Made by a program: the position numbers and the translations under genes. Positions 1-8,845 of a stretch of DNA of 64,000 nucleotides are shown here, one piece after another (position 1 is the stretch's first letter; the number at the start of each line of letters is the position of its first letter). The notes beneath the pieces are model-generated. The model was given only the letters and a program-made list of their open reading frames with translations, ran no database searches and was not told where the DNA came from. The stretch comes from Betaproteobacteria bacterium (GTDB lineage Bacteria; Pseudomonadota; Gammaproteobacteria; Burkholderiales; Rhodocyclaceae). The stretch spans positions 62,001-126,000 of the forward strand of contig JADIYD010000014.1 in assembly GCA_016705475.1 (NCBI GenBank). The letters run 5' to 3'.

Positions 1-1
1 T

Positions 2-2251
2 CTAGCCCGTGCTCGTGCCGAAAAAGCTGTGCAGCTAGGCCCCTCCAATCCGAATGTATTCCTTGCCCGTGCTCAGGTCGCAAATGCCAGTGGTGACGGC
101 AATGGCGCACTCAAGGACTATGAGCGCGCCATTGCCTTGTCACCCGATTTTTTCGACGCGCGCCTGGCGCGTGCCAGCCTGCTGATTGATCTCGCTCGCG
201 ATGCCGAAGCCTTTTCGGAGCTGGAAATTTTGGCAAAGACCGCCACCGTCGAACCACGCGTCGCCTACATGCAGGCAGTGATTGCAGGTCGCAAAGGCGA
301 TGCGAAAAAAGCCAAGCTTTACTACGCTAATGCCGCCCAGGTAGTCGACGCACTACCGCTGGAATGGCTTCAGGGCCACGAAGGTCTTCTCATGATTGGT
401 TCGCTGGCCCACCACGCCGGCCAGCAATACGAAAAAGCTGTCAAATACCTCGACGTCTTGGTCGTTCGCTACCCGCATAACCTTAGCGCAATGAAATTGC
501 TTGCCTCCATCTATCTTGACAAAGGGGACATAGCACGCGCCGGCCGCCTTCTCGAATCTGTACTTCGCGCTCAGCCCGGTGACACGCAGGCTCAATATCT
601 TTACGGTCGAATGAAATTGGCTGATAAGCAATACGCGCGAGCCTCCGAAATGCTGGAAAAAGCGACTCAAGCCGGCAATCCGCACGCGCAGGCTTCGCTC
701 GGCTACAGCATGTTGAAACAAGGTGAAAACGCCGCTGCCCGCAAGAACCTTTCCGCCGCTTTCGACAAAACACCCAACAACCTCGGTTTGGCAATCACGC
801 TCTCCAATACCTTGATGCAGCAAGGCGAGAAGCGCAAGGCGCTGGATGTAGCACAACGCGCCAGCAAGGCACTGCCTGGGAATCCGGGTGCGCTGAATCT
901 GTTGGGCGCTGTCATGGCTGCAAGCGGCGACCTTGCTGGAGCACGAAGCGCCTATGGTGAAGCACTCACACGTGCCCCCAACTTTGTTCCGGCACAACTC
1001 AACCTGGCCCGACTGGATGCCTCGGAAGGACGGTTTGACGTGGCACGGGCAGCCTATTCCAAAATACTGGCCAAGGACAAAAAGAACACAACCGCCATGT
1101 ACGAGGCTGCGCAGCTTGAACAAAGTGCCGGCAAACCCACAGAATCCATGCGCTGGCTAGAGAAAGCTGCCGCTGAAGATCCCAACAACCTGCGAATCGG
1201 TCTGGCCCTCATTCAGGCAAAATCAGCAACCAGCGACAAACAGGGCGCCCTGGAAGCTGCCAAGGCACTCCTCCTGCGCAACACGGACAATATCGCAGCG
1301 TCCGCAGCACTGGCGCAAAGTCAGATTGAAGCCGGAGACAGTAAATCGGCGCGACAAACACTGATCAACATGCAACGCCTTGCCGGCTTTGATGCCGACA
1401 GTTTGATCCGTATCGGCTACCTGCAACTCGCTGCTGGCTACCCGTCCGACGCAGCCTATGTCGCCCAAAAGGCCTTGCAAAGCAAGCCCGGTGATCTCCA
1501 AGCGCTGGTTCTGGCCGCTGAAGCAGCGCTTCAATCCGGCGACACCAATAAGGCAAGTGACTTTGGCAAGGAAATTCGCCAGCGGCACCCGGGAAGTGCT
1601 GAAGGCTATCGCATTTCGGGGGATGGAGCCCTCGCACTCGGCCAATACCCCGCAGCATCCGACTTTTTCCGTCAGGCCTCCGAGCGCCAGTCCTCGGCCT
1701 CCATCCTTAAACGCCGTGTCGCCGTGTTCGTTGCACAAGGCAAACCTGCAGCATCAATACCGATGCTGCAGGAATGGATAAAATCCCACGAGAGGGACAT
1801 CGAAGCCCGAAAAATGCTTGGCGAAATTCGCATGCGGTCAGGTGATTGGGCTGCCGCACGCCGTGAGTACGAAGCGATTGTTGCCTACGGAATACGCGAT
1901 GCCAGCGTGTTCAACAATTTGGCGAACGTACTGCTGGAACTCAAGGATCCGAAAGCGGTGGAGGTAGCGCGCCAGGCACTGGCACTTGACCCACGCTCTC
2001 CCCTTATTCTCGATACTCTGGGTTGGTCGCTCCATTTGGCAGGCAAAGGAGACGAAGCCCTGCTTATCCTGCGGGATGCGCGTCTCCGAGACCCAAACAA
2101 TATCGACATACGCTTCCATTTGGCTGCTGCATTGGCAAGTCACAGCCGCAACGACGAAGCGCGAACTGAACTGAGCGGCATCCTCGACCAAGTCAATCGG
2201 GAGACGCTCGCTAACGAGCGTGCAAAGCTGATCAAGACTCTCGGATTGTAA
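2..2251 (+). CDS. prsT: PrsT-type TPR protein of the PEP-CTERM/exosortase system (5' end outside window)
   Basis: The reading frame is open from the first bases of the window, so the N-terminus is missing; about 750 residues are visible. They consist almost entirely of tandem TPR-like 34-residue helical pairs, for example 'NPGALNLLGAVMAASGDL' and 'SPLILDTLGWSLHLAGKG', ending in a short tail 'ANERAKLIKTLGL'. This matches the very long TPR proteins (PrsT) found beside exosortase A loci in Rhodocyclales and other proteobacteria. Known members are secreted lipoproteins thought to help export or assembly of exopolysaccharide and PEP-CTERM proteins; that part is family knowledge. The next gene is a PEP-CTERM protein, which supports the assignment. 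The signal peptide and lipobox cannot be checked here. A generic TPR protein is the alternative. Confidence 0.8.
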   Translation, partial: LARARAEKAVQLGPSNPNVFLARAQVANASGDGNGALKDYERAIALSPDFFDARLARASLLIDLARDAEAFSELEILAKTATVEPRVAYMQAVIAGRKGDAKKAKLYYANAAQVVDALPLEWLQGHEGLLMIGSLAHHAGQQYEKAVKYLDVLVVRYPHNLSAMKLLASIYLDKGDIARAGRLLESVLRAQPGDTQAQYLYGRMKLADKQYARASEMLEKATQAGNPHAQASLGYSMLKQGENAAARKNLSAAFDKTPNNLGLAITLSNTLMQQGEKRKALDVAQRASKALPGNPGALNLLGAVMAASGDLAGARSAYGEALTRAPNFVPAQLNLARLDASEGRFDVARAAYSKILAKDKKNTTAMYEAAQLEQSAGKPTESMRWLEKAAAEDPNNLRIGLALIQAKSATSDKQGALEAAKALLLRNTDNIAASAALAQSQIEAGDSKSARQTLINMQRLAGFDADSLIRIGYLQLAAGYPSDAAYVAQKALQSKPGDLQALVLAAEAALQSGDTNKASDFGKEIRQRHPGSAEGYRISGDGALALGQYPAASDFFRQASERQSSASILKRRVAVFVAQGKPAASIPMLQEWIKSHERDIEARKMLGEIRMRSGDWAAARREYEAIVAYGIRDASVFNNLANVLLELKDPKAVEVARQALALDPRSPLILDTLGWSLHLAGKGDEALLILRDARLRDPNNIDIRFHLAAALASHSRNDEARTELSGILDQVNRETLANERAKLIKTLGL

Positions 2252-2330
2252 GTGTCGAAAAAATTTACACCATCACATATTCTTCCAGCATAAATCGCGC
2301 AAGTATATGAATTTACAAAACTAAATTTCA

Positions 2331-2346
2331 TGGCCGAATTTTTGCT
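2331..2346 (+). promoter_or_regulatory. sigma-54 (-24/-12) promoter of the PEP-CTERM gene
   Basis: The sequence TGGCCGAATTTTTGCT has the TGGC and TTGCT elements of the RpoN consensus at exactly the right distance. The expected start of transcription is near 2357, giving a short leader before the GTG start at 2380. RpoN with PrsK/PrsR is known to control PEP-CTERM genes in relatives with exosortase A. Confidence 0.75.
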
Positions 2347-2379
2347 TTAGTTTAATAAAATTCCATCTTGGGAAAAATC

Positions 2380-3318
2380 GTGAACAAAAAAATTCTAAGC
2401 CTTGCGCTGCTAACTCTTGGTTTGGCGTCACTTTCGGCAAACGCAGCCGTTACGTGGAGTATCACGACAACTAACGGCAGCAACGCCACTCCCTCCTATG
2501 GAAATACGCGAGCTTACAACAACAATGTTGATGTGAACGTCACAGCCTTTTCAAGCACAGGCGGAACTAGCAACAACACGGCAGCCAACGACTCTCGCAA
2601 CTCGCACACCCTCGAAACCGCCTACCTTTCCAACTATGAACCCACCAACGGATTGGGTGTTGTAAACCGGGATGGCTCCAATACCAGTGCCGTCGCGGTC
2701 TCCGCCACAACGGGCACTGATGGTAGAGAACACGTAAATGGTGGCGTTGAACATTCGATGGACAACAACGGCCGTAGCGACGTTATGTTGCTGACCTTTA
2801 CCGACATGGTCGCGCTGAATTCACTGAAACTTGGCTTTCCCGATCCTACCAAGTACGACTCCGACATGTTTGTCCTGGCCTGGGTGGGCCCCGTTGACCC
2901 ATCAACACACCTTGTCAAAGATAAAACTTTCGCGGGAATTTCAACTGACACAGCTAATGGTGGCGACGGCTGGTCTCTGATTGCCAACCTTTCCAATGTG
3001 GCCACCAACACTAACAAGACCGCCTCTTTCAACATCGTCACCCCCACCAACCCCGTTCCTGTATCGTCGAGATACTGGCTCATCGGTACAGGAGGATTTT
3101 CGAGTGCGGCAACGGGCGGTGGAGTTACCTCTGGCGACAAAAGCGGCCAAAACTGGATAGCTTTCGGCAGAACTGGAGCCAGCTACGACTACGTCAAGCT
3201 GGCCGGGATTGGCGGAACCAAAACCGAGACGCAAGTTCCAGAGCCAGGAACACTGGGATTGGCTGGCGTAGCCCTCTTCGCGATTTCAGCGTTGCGCCGT
3301 CGGAAAAAAACCAACTAA
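2380..3318 (+). CDS. PEP-CTERM sorting-domain surface protein (XDP1-like)
   Basis: Secreted protein with an N-terminal signal peptide (MNKKILSLALL..SANAA), a Thr/Asn/Ser-rich extracellular body, and a C-terminal sorting signal: 'VPEPGTLGLAGVALFAI' followed by RRRKK. That order of PEP motif, hydrophobic helix and basic tail is the substrate signal for exosortase A, which cleaves and anchors or releases the protein at the cell surface. The body resembles the exosortase-dependent protein family called XDP1. I chose GTG 2380 because GGGA lies 6-7 nt upstream and the signal peptide then starts with Lys-Lys; an in-frame TTG at 2368 has no ribosome site. A sigma-54 promoter precedes it and a terminator follows. 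Its exact role is unknown; floc or biofilm matrix is likely. Confidence 0.85.
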   Translation: MNKKILSLALLTLGLASLSANAAVTWSITTTNGSNATPSYGNTRAYNNNVDVNVTAFSSTGGTSNNTAANDSRNSHTLETAYLSNYEPTNGLGVVNRDGSNTSAVAVSATTGTDGREHVNGGVEHSMDNNGRSDVMLLTFTDMVALNSLKLGFPDPTKYDSDMFVLAWVGPVDPSTHLVKDKTFAGISTDTANGGDGWSLIANLSNVATNTNKTASFNIVTPTNPVPVSSRYWLIGTGGFSSAATGGGVTSGDKSGQNWIAFGRTGASYDYVKLAGIGGTKTETQVPEPGTLGLAGVALFAISALRRRKKTN

Positions 3319-3341
3319 CCAACAATTCGTTTCTGGAATTT

Positions 3342-3371
3342 AGAGGGAAAAAGCGCTTGCTTTTTCCCTCT
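3342..3371 (+). terminator. Terminator of the PEP-CTERM gene
   Basis: AGAGGGAAAAAGC and its exact complement flank a short loop, followed by a T-rich stretch (TATTCTTTT). It lies 23 nt after the stop codon. Confidence 0.8.
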
Positions 3372-3490
3372 ATTCTTTTCCGAAGCGCCCCGATGCTATA
3401 GCCACACTCAAAACGCGCCACTTAGCCCAAGCGCACACAATAAACCGCGCTTCGCAAGCATCACTCAACCGCCCCACCAAAAACAGAAAA

Positions 3491-3524
3491 CCCCGCAAAC
3501 TTTGCAGTTTGCGGGGTTTGAATT
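3491..3524 (-). terminator. Ancestral terminator of tRNA-His, now separated from its gene
   Basis: A perfect 10-bp stem (CCCCGCAAAC / GTTTGCGGGG) at 3491-3516 with TTTTCTGTTT after it on the minus strand. It sits just outside the left attachment repeat, where the minus-strand tRNA-His would have ended before the element inserted. Confidence 0.6.
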
Positions 3525-3574
3525 TTGGGGCGACTGATGGGGCTCGAACCCACGACAACCGGAATCACAATCCG
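3525..3574. repeat. attL core: partial tRNA-His copy
   Basis: 50 bases identical to 16847-16896; identity stops at 3575. It contains the 3' acceptor, T-arm, variable region and part of the anticodon arm of tRNA-His, but no 5' half, so it is not a functional tRNA. Confidence 0.92.
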
Positions 3575-3699
3575 CACTAAATGCCTGTTTTTGCGTATCG
3601 CCAATCGACACGAATCCACATATCGCGTTGATTTGTATAGATATGCTATCTTGTCGTCTAATTTCAAACATTCCTGAATATTCCCTTTTATAGCCATAA

Positions 3700-3723
3700 T
3701 TTGCTTACATGGCTGCTTACACG
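3700..3723 (+). repeat. Putative integrase arm-type site, left
   Basis: TTTGCTTACA-4 nt-TGCTTACACG: two direct TGCTTACA units 12 bp apart. The same arrangement is at 16769-16792 inside the right end. It abuts the int start, so integrase binding here could also repress int. Confidence 0.6.
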
Positions 3724-3734
3724 GAAATAATGTC

Positions 3735-5120
3735 ATGGCCCGTACCAAATTAACTGCTGGCAGAATTGCCAGCCTAACCCTACCCGAAGGCGCTAAGCAA
3801 GACTTCCTGTGGGATGCCGACGTAACGCAACTGGCGGTGCGTATAACTGCTGGCACCAAAAGCTACGTCTTTCAATCGCGGCTAGATAGTCTGTCCTTGC
3901 GGTTAACGATAGGCAAAACGACCGACTGGACTATCGACGCGGCACGAAAGGAAGCACGTCGCCTGCAAATGCTGGTCGACCAAGGCACCGATCCGCGCGA
4001 GCAGAAAGCTGCTCAACGGGAAAACAACGCCGCAAAGCGACTGGAAGCAGTGCGCAAAACCGTGACGGTGGCCGAAGCATGGCAAGCCTATGTCGATGCC
4101 CGCTGCAGCAAATGGAGCATTCGACACCATACCGACCACGAAGATGTTGCCGATCCCGGTGGCCGGCCTGTAAAGCGCGGCAAGGGAGTGACATCACCCG
4201 GTGTGCTGGCCTCGCTGATGCCGCTCAAGTTGTCGCAGATTGATTCGTCTCGGGTTAAAGGATGGCTCGCCAAAGAAGCTACCCATCGCCCTACCCGTGC
4301 AAAATTGGCCTTTAGCCTGTTTCGGGCATTCATCAACTGGTGCGAAAGCATCGACGAATACAAAGGCATCGTAAAACCCGAAGCGATTTACAACCGAATA
4401 GCTAAGGACATTCTCCCGAAAAGAGGCGTGAAATCAGATTGCCTGCAACGCGAACAATTGAAAGCTTGGTTTGATGGTGTTCGCGCGATCTCAAGCCCGA
4501 CCATTTCCGCCTATCTTCAAATTCTTCTCCTTACTGGAGCACGACGAGATTCCCTGGCCGCGCTAACATGGGCCGACGTCGATTTTCGTTGGAATACGAT
4601 AAACATCCGCGACAAAGAGGAAAGCAAAGGCGGCGTCGACGGCACCCGGTTGATCCCACTCACCCCATACGTCGCAACCCTGCTTCAAGACCTTAAGCGC
4701 CGCAACGAGACGCCGCCGCCAAGGCACCGGATATTGCACGGCAAGAAAATTGAGAACGATCTGGCCAACTGGAAGCCGTCGAACTGGGTCTTCGTCAGCA
4801 AGACAGCTGCCTCTGGTCGATTGGAAGACCCAACCCGGCAGCATTACAAAGCATGTTCAGCCGCTGCCATTGAAGGGCTGACACTTCACGGCTTGCGTCG
4901 CTCGTTTTCTACGCTCTCGGAGTGGATAGAGTGCCCTACGGGCGTCGTTGCCCAGATCATGGGACACAAGCCCAGCGCAACCGCTGAACGACATTACAAG
5001 GTCCGGCCCATCGATCTCTTGCGCAAGTGGCATACAACGATAGAGGCGTGGATTCTTGAGCAGGCCGGCATCAAATTGCCCAAACTGGCCCGCAAATTGA
5101 AAGCCGTGGATAACAGTTGA
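3735..5120 (+). CDS. int: Tyrosine recombinase / integrase of the element
   Basis: 461-residue site-specific recombinase that integrates and excises the element at tRNA-His. The N-terminus (about residues 1-90, 'LWDADVTQLAVRITAGTKSY') is the DUF4102-type arm-binding domain; a core-binding region follows, then the catalytic domain. The catalytic set is complete: Arg270 ('LTGARRDSL'), His385 and Arg388 ('LHGLRRSF'), His411 ('IMGHKP') and nucleophile Tyr421 ('ERHYKV'). ATG 3735 has GGAAA about 7 nt upstream. The gene lies next to attL, pointing inwards, the usual layout for tRNA-targeting elements. It should be active as judged from the sequence. Putative arm sites lie directly upstream. Confidence 0.93.
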   Translation: MARTKLTAGRIASLTLPEGAKQDFLWDADVTQLAVRITAGTKSYVFQSRLDSLSLRLTIGKTTDWTIDAARKEARRLQMLVDQGTDPREQKAAQRENNAAKRLEAVRKTVTVAEAWQAYVDARCSKWSIRHHTDHEDVADPGGRPVKRGKGVTSPGVLASLMPLKLSQIDSSRVKGWLAKEATHRPTRAKLAFSLFRAFINWCESIDEYKGIVKPEAIYNRIAKDILPKRGVKSDCLQREQLKAWFDGVRAISSPTISAYLQILLLTGARRDSLAALTWADVDFRWNTINIRDKEESKGGVDGTRLIPLTPYVATLLQDLKRRNETPPPRHRILHGKKIENDLANWKPSNWVFVSKTAASGRLEDPTRQHYKACSAAAIEGLTLHGLRRSFSTLSEWIECPTGVVAQIMGHKPSATAERHYKVRPIDLLRKWHTTIEAWILEQAGIKLPKLARKLKAVDNS

Positions 5121-5146
5121 TACCGAATTGGTAGCATGCTACATTG
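5118..5146 (+). promoter_or_regulatory. higBA promoter with overlapping palindromic operator
   Basis: TTGATA and TACATT are 17 bp apart, a fair sigma-70 promoter. The perfect 12-bp palindrome GTAGCATGCTAC (5132-5143) overlaps the -10 element, a position fitting autorepression by HigA. The expected transcript start is almost at the higB ATG (5151), and no good ribosome site is visible, so the message may be leaderless. Confidence 0.5.
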
Positions 5147-5150
5147 AGCC

Positions 5151-5444
5151 ATGAGAATCATCGCCTTCAAAACCCTGCGCGAATTTTGGTCACGGCACCC
5201 GCAAGCAGAATTGCCGTTGCGTGGTTGGTACACCGAAGTCAGCCATGCCGACTGGAAAACGCCCGCCGAGATTAAAGCGGTTCACCGCAACGCGAGCTTT
5301 CTGCCGAACAACCGCGTTATCTTCAACATCAAGGGCAACGATTTCCGGCTGGTGGTCGCAGTGCGCTACACGCAGGGTTTGATGTTCGTTCGATTCGTCG
5401 GCAGCCATGTCGAGTATGACCGTATTGATGCCTCAACTATCTAG
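5151..5444 (+). CDS. higB: HigB-type toxin (mRNA interferase)
   Basis: 97-residue protein of the HigB toxin family (RelE-like fold, PF09907 type). Recognisable parts are the N-terminal 'MRIIAFKTLREFW', the central 'WYTEVSHADWKTPAEIK', and the C-terminal core 'VIFNIKGNDFRLVVAVRY' plus 'VRFVGSHVEYDRID'. Family members cleave mRNA on the ribosome when the antitoxin is lost. Toxin-before-antitoxin order, 9 nt before higA, is typical of hig modules. In the element it probably acts as a stabilisation (addiction) module. A palindrome over the promoter suggests autoregulation by HigA. Confidence 0.88.
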   Translation: MRIIAFKTLREFWSRHPQAELPLRGWYTEVSHADWKTPAEIKAVHRNASFLPNNRVIFNIKGNDFRLVVAVRYTQGLMFVRFVGSHVEYDRIDASTI

Positions 5445-5453
5445 GAGCACACC

Positions 5454-5831
5454 ATGGTGATTAAACCGATCCATACCGAAGCCGAGTATCAGGCCGCGCT
5501 GGCGCTGATCGAGGCATCTTGGGACGCCGCCGACGGTAGCGACGAAGCCGAGCAGCTTGAGGTGTTGTCGATGCTTGTTGAAGCCTACGAGAAGCAGCAC
5601 TTTCCCATTGAAGCGCCTGACCCTATCGAGTTCCTGAACTACGTCATGGAAACCCGAGGCCTGGCACGAAAAGATTTGGAGCCTTATATTGGGCCACGTG
5701 GCCGAGTCTCAGACATCATGAATCGGGTACGCCCATTATCGCTGGACATGATTCGACGCTTGTCCGCTGGGCTAGATTTGCCTGCGACTGTACTAATTCA
5801 GGACTATCGACTTCGCAGAGAGGCAGCCTGA
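5454..5831 (+). CDS. higA: HigA-type antitoxin, HTH protein
   Basis: 125-residue antitoxin partner of HigB. Residues about 60-115 form an XRE-like helix-turn-helix ('NYVMETRGLARKDLEPYIGP', 'RVSDIMNRVRPLSLDMIRRL'); the N-terminal half is acidic and probably wraps the toxin. It starts 9 nt after higB with GGAGC upstream of the ATG, so both are one transcript. Known relatives neutralise HigB and repress their own promoter. The likely operator is the palindrome at 5132-5143. Confidence 0.87.
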   Translation: MVIKPIHTEAEYQAALALIEASWDAADGSDEAEQLEVLSMLVEAYEKQHFPIEAPDPIEFLNYVMETRGLARKDLEPYIGPRGRVSDIMNRVRPLSLDMIRRLSAGLDLPATVLIQDYRLRREAA

Positions 5832-5913
5832 TACATTTTGTCGATTAAAAATACGACATGGCACTGAAAAAACATCATGGGTTTTTCCAGAGGCCACATT
5901 GACACTTTCATGA

Positions 5914-6900
5914 ATGAGGCAAATGGTAATTACGGTCAAAATTGAAGGGCGCGAAGCATTGCCTATTAGAGCAATTCCTTATGTAACCTCTTGGCAGGAG
6001 TCTCCTGACAGCATCGTTCGTGCACTTTCTGAATCAGCGGTTATCAAAGTCGGCGCAAATCTGGAAATTCCAAACAAGCATTCATTGGTCGCCTACCAGA
6101 TGGGGGATCAGGGTGGTTTCACACCGGTCCCACCCAGTCAGTGGAAGAGCTTAGTCATTGACATCAACAGCTTGACCAAGAAAATGATGGCCGACGAGCG
6201 AAAAAATGCGACAAATGAAAATTATGGACCTTGGAGAATTGCCGCTGTACTGAAATTGCCGGACAACTGTTTTTTGTGGCTTGACGAGTTTCAGTCCTGG
6301 TATGTAAAAACGCGCCCCATGCTCTCTTGCGAGGAAGACGAAGCGCGCACTAAGGCTTTGAAAAAAGAACGCGCTGAGCCGAGAACACAAATTCTCGATG
6401 ACATAGAAGGGGAATTATTTCAGTCTGCCAACAACATACTCTGTCTTAGGCCGATATTGCCGGACGAACTCAAAGGTAAGGTTTGGCGCCATGTTGAGGT
6501 TGTGACGTCATCTGCTGATATAGACAGAATTCACCGTGGCACCGAGAAGTTCAGTAATGCCGAATCGTTGGATACAAAGGCCCCCCCTATATCAACGACT
6601 GCAGAACCATACCTACGACAAGGTCCAAACAAGCGTAAGTTGGTAATGGACTGGGTGGTGTGGCAGGCAGAAAACAAAGCAAACGATTTTGGCAAGGTAG
6701 CGGACCTTGCCAGTAGCATCAGGCTTCTGGCTGAAAAAAGGGGTTATGAGTCAGAGAAAGGCAAATTGTCGAATGCCAGCGTTACCCGAATGATTCCCAG
6801 TGGCTTGACAGGTGGCAGAAGCAAGAACAAGGGCCGATCAAAAAATCAGTCGGCGATGATTTACGGGAAAGGTGAGCGCAAGGGCAAGTTGAATAATTGA
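5914..6900 (+). CDS. Orphan element-borne protein of unknown function
   Basis: 328 residues with no domain I recognise. The N-terminal part is beta-rich ('ITVKIEGREALPIRAIPYVT'). The middle is a mixed charged region with 'FLWLDEFQSWYVKTRPM'. The C-terminal 80 residues are strongly basic, ending 'GRSKNKGRSKNQ' and 'GKGERKGKLNN', which could bind nucleic acid (inference). The DNA is visibly richer in A and T than the chromosomal neighbours, a sign of separate origin. No good ribosome site precedes ATG 5914; an in-frame ATG at 5923 is possible. It is a single-gene unit closed by a strong terminator that overlaps the stop codon. It sits where accessory or defence cargo often sits, between integrase/TA and replication genes. 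Confidence 0.65.
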   Translation: MRQMVITVKIEGREALPIRAIPYVTSWQESPDSIVRALSESAVIKVGANLEIPNKHSLVAYQMGDQGGFTPVPPSQWKSLVIDINSLTKKMMADERKNATNENYGPWRIAAVLKLPDNCFLWLDEFQSWYVKTRPMLSCEEDEARTKALKKERAEPRTQILDDIEGELFQSANNILCLRPILPDELKGKVWRHVEVVTSSADIDRIHRGTEKFSNAESLDTKAPPISTTAEPYLRQGPNKRKLVMDWVVWQAENKANDFGKVADLASSIRLLAEKRGYESEKGKLSNASVTRMIPSGLTGGRSKNKGRSKNQSAMIYGKGERKGKLNN

Positions 6901-6930
6901 ATCGGCGTGCCGATTCAATTCTATTTTATT
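6897..6930 (+). terminator. Terminator of the orphan gene
   Basis: Perfect 10-bp inverted repeat TTGAATCGGC-GT-GCCGATTCAA (6897-6918) followed by TTCTATTTTATTTTTC. The stop codon of the orphan gene lies inside the left arm. Confidence 0.85.
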
Positions 6931-7101
6931 TTTCTACGCCGATTCACCAAGCAACACAAAACCCCCTCCAGTAGCGGGTTTCAACGATTTTGAAAATGTT
7001 TGTTCTTGCGCTTGTTAGGCCCATGTGCCGATTTGAGATTTGACTCATCGGTTCCGGTATGAGCATTTTGCCCATACGCCAGCGGAACAGGAGACACGAC
7101 G

Positions 7102-7311
7102 ATGACAACTCTCAATGCACTACTGGCACACGCCGGCCTTCCTGAAATACTGCCTACTAATGAGGCAGCACATCTAATCAACCGCGCGCCCCAAACATTG
7201 CGTAAATGGGCTTGCCTCGAATGTGGCCCAATTCGGCCCATACGCATCAACGGTCGGTTGGCCTGGAAGGTCAGTGATCTTCAGAAGCTCCTGAATGGGG
7301 AGGTTCTGTAA
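7102..7311 (+). CDS. AlpA/excisionase-like helix-turn-helix protein
   Basis: 69-residue protein with a MerR/AlpA-type winged HTH: 'LPTNEAAHLINRAPQTLRKW' then 'GPIRPIRINGRLAWKVSDLQ'. Small proteins like this in integrative elements act as excisionases or activators of excision or replication genes. AGGAG lies about 8 nt before the ATG. The stop codon overlaps the ATG of the next gene (TAATG), so it is translationally coupled to the primase. The role is inferred from family and position. Confidence 0.75.
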   Translation: MTTLNALLAHAGLPEILPTNEAAHLINRAPQTLRKWACLECGPIRPIRINGRLAWKVSDLQKLLNGEVL

Positions 7312-8747
7312 TGAACGCCACAACTCCCCTTGTTCAGAAGCTTTCCCCCGACCGCGCCCAGGCAGAAGCATTCCTGACTGGACTTGATGAGGAAGCCGAA
7401 CAATTCTGTTTTCAAACATTCGACGACGCGAAGGGGAAGTGCAAGGATGGATCACTAACGCGCATCCTGAACGGCACCCTTGATCAGCACTGGGACACAC
7501 TTGTCGAGTACAACCGCCGCGGTGCCGGCATCTTCGTTACCGTCAATCGCACCGACGGTAGTGGCCGCAAAATTGAAAACATAGTCAGCCCCCGTGTCAT
7601 CTTCCAAGAGGCTGACCACCCGAACACCCCGCCCCCGCCACTCGACCCTCAAATTGAAGTTGAATCATCTCCGGGCAAGTTTCACCGCTATTGGATCATT
7701 GACGAAGTGGAAGCGCCGGAGTTCGGCCCGTGGCGCGAAGTAATGCACCGTATGGTCGTGGATTTTGGCTCTGATCCCAATGCGTGTGATCCCTCACGTG
7801 TTCTGCGTCTGCCTGGTTTCTACCACCAGAAAAATCCCGACCGTCCGTTCATGGTGCGTATTCACGCCAGTACGCCCATTCAACCTTACTCTTGGCAGCA
7901 GATTTCCAACGTGATCAAGCCGCTTCCCAAGAAGCAGGTTGATAAAAAGGCGATGCAGGCACTGCAAGGTCGCGGTATCGAAAGCCCTCTCCAGCTCAGC
8001 AACGCCTTGGCTGCCATCGACGCTGATTGCGAATATCTGAATTGGCTGAAAGTCGGCATGGCGCTACACCATGCCACGGGTGGCAGCGGTGAAGCCTTCG
8101 CCCTTTGGGACGACTGGAGCGCAACCGGCAGCAGCTATCGTGATGGGGAAACCGAAATCAAGTGGGATTCTTTCGGCGACTATAACAACACGCCTGTCAT
8201 GCTGGGCACCATCTTCTATTTTGCTCGTGAGGCTGGCTGGGACTGGGAGAAAGAAAAACTCTCTCTGATCAATAATGCCCGCGAAGCGCTGCAGCTGGCA
8301 CTTGTTGCCGTAGTAAGTGATCCAAAGGCGTACCTGGCGCCGACAACGACAGAAGCTCTCAGCATCATCAAGGCCTACGACCCGCGGGAGTATGAAGCGG
8401 CGCGCATTGACTTTAAACAAGCCAATTCATCCGTTCGCGTCAGCGCGCTCGATTCGCTGGTGGAGCGCCACGCGAGCGCGGATGCAGGGTCTCATGATGA
8501 GTCACTTGCTAAACGCATGACCGATCTCGCCACCTCGCGCTGCGAACTTTGGCACGATCAGGACGGCAATGCCTATGCAACCTTTTCGGCAGGCAAGGAT
8601 GATGATTCAATCCATCCTGAGCACTGGCGCATCGATTCACTTGGCTTCCGCGAATGGCTCGGTTGGCTTGCCCATACTGAACTTAAAGCGGCGCCGGCAT
8701 CGGAAGCCATCAAGTCGTGTCAGAACGCGCTTGTTGACGCTCGTTGA
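7311..8747 (+). pseudogene. Replication primase with PriCT-2 domain, 3' end cut off by IS21
   Basis: Element replication protein. The N-terminal half looks like a RepB-type archaeo-eukaryotic primase domain ('SPRVIFQEADHP', 'SSPGKFHRYWIID', 'CDPSRVLRLPGFYHQKNP'). A PriCT-2 domain follows at about residues 225-310 ('DCEYLNWLKVGMALHHATGG', 'WDSFGDYNN', 'LGTIFYFAREAGWDW'). Proteins of this design normally continue into a DUF927 or superfamily-3 helicase/ATPase region. Here the frame runs into the left end of IS21 at 8732 and stops five codons later. The missing part is not found beyond the insertion sequence, so the helicase part is lost. What remains could still be translated, but autonomous replication is probably gone. 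Confidence 0.8.
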
Positions 8748-8845
8748 AAACTGACCAGAAAAGCGAGGTTGTGCGCGCTGAAAATTGACCAGGGTGATTA
8801 ACTCGTCCGCTCATTTTTTGAGCAGGACTTTAGGAGATGATCACC

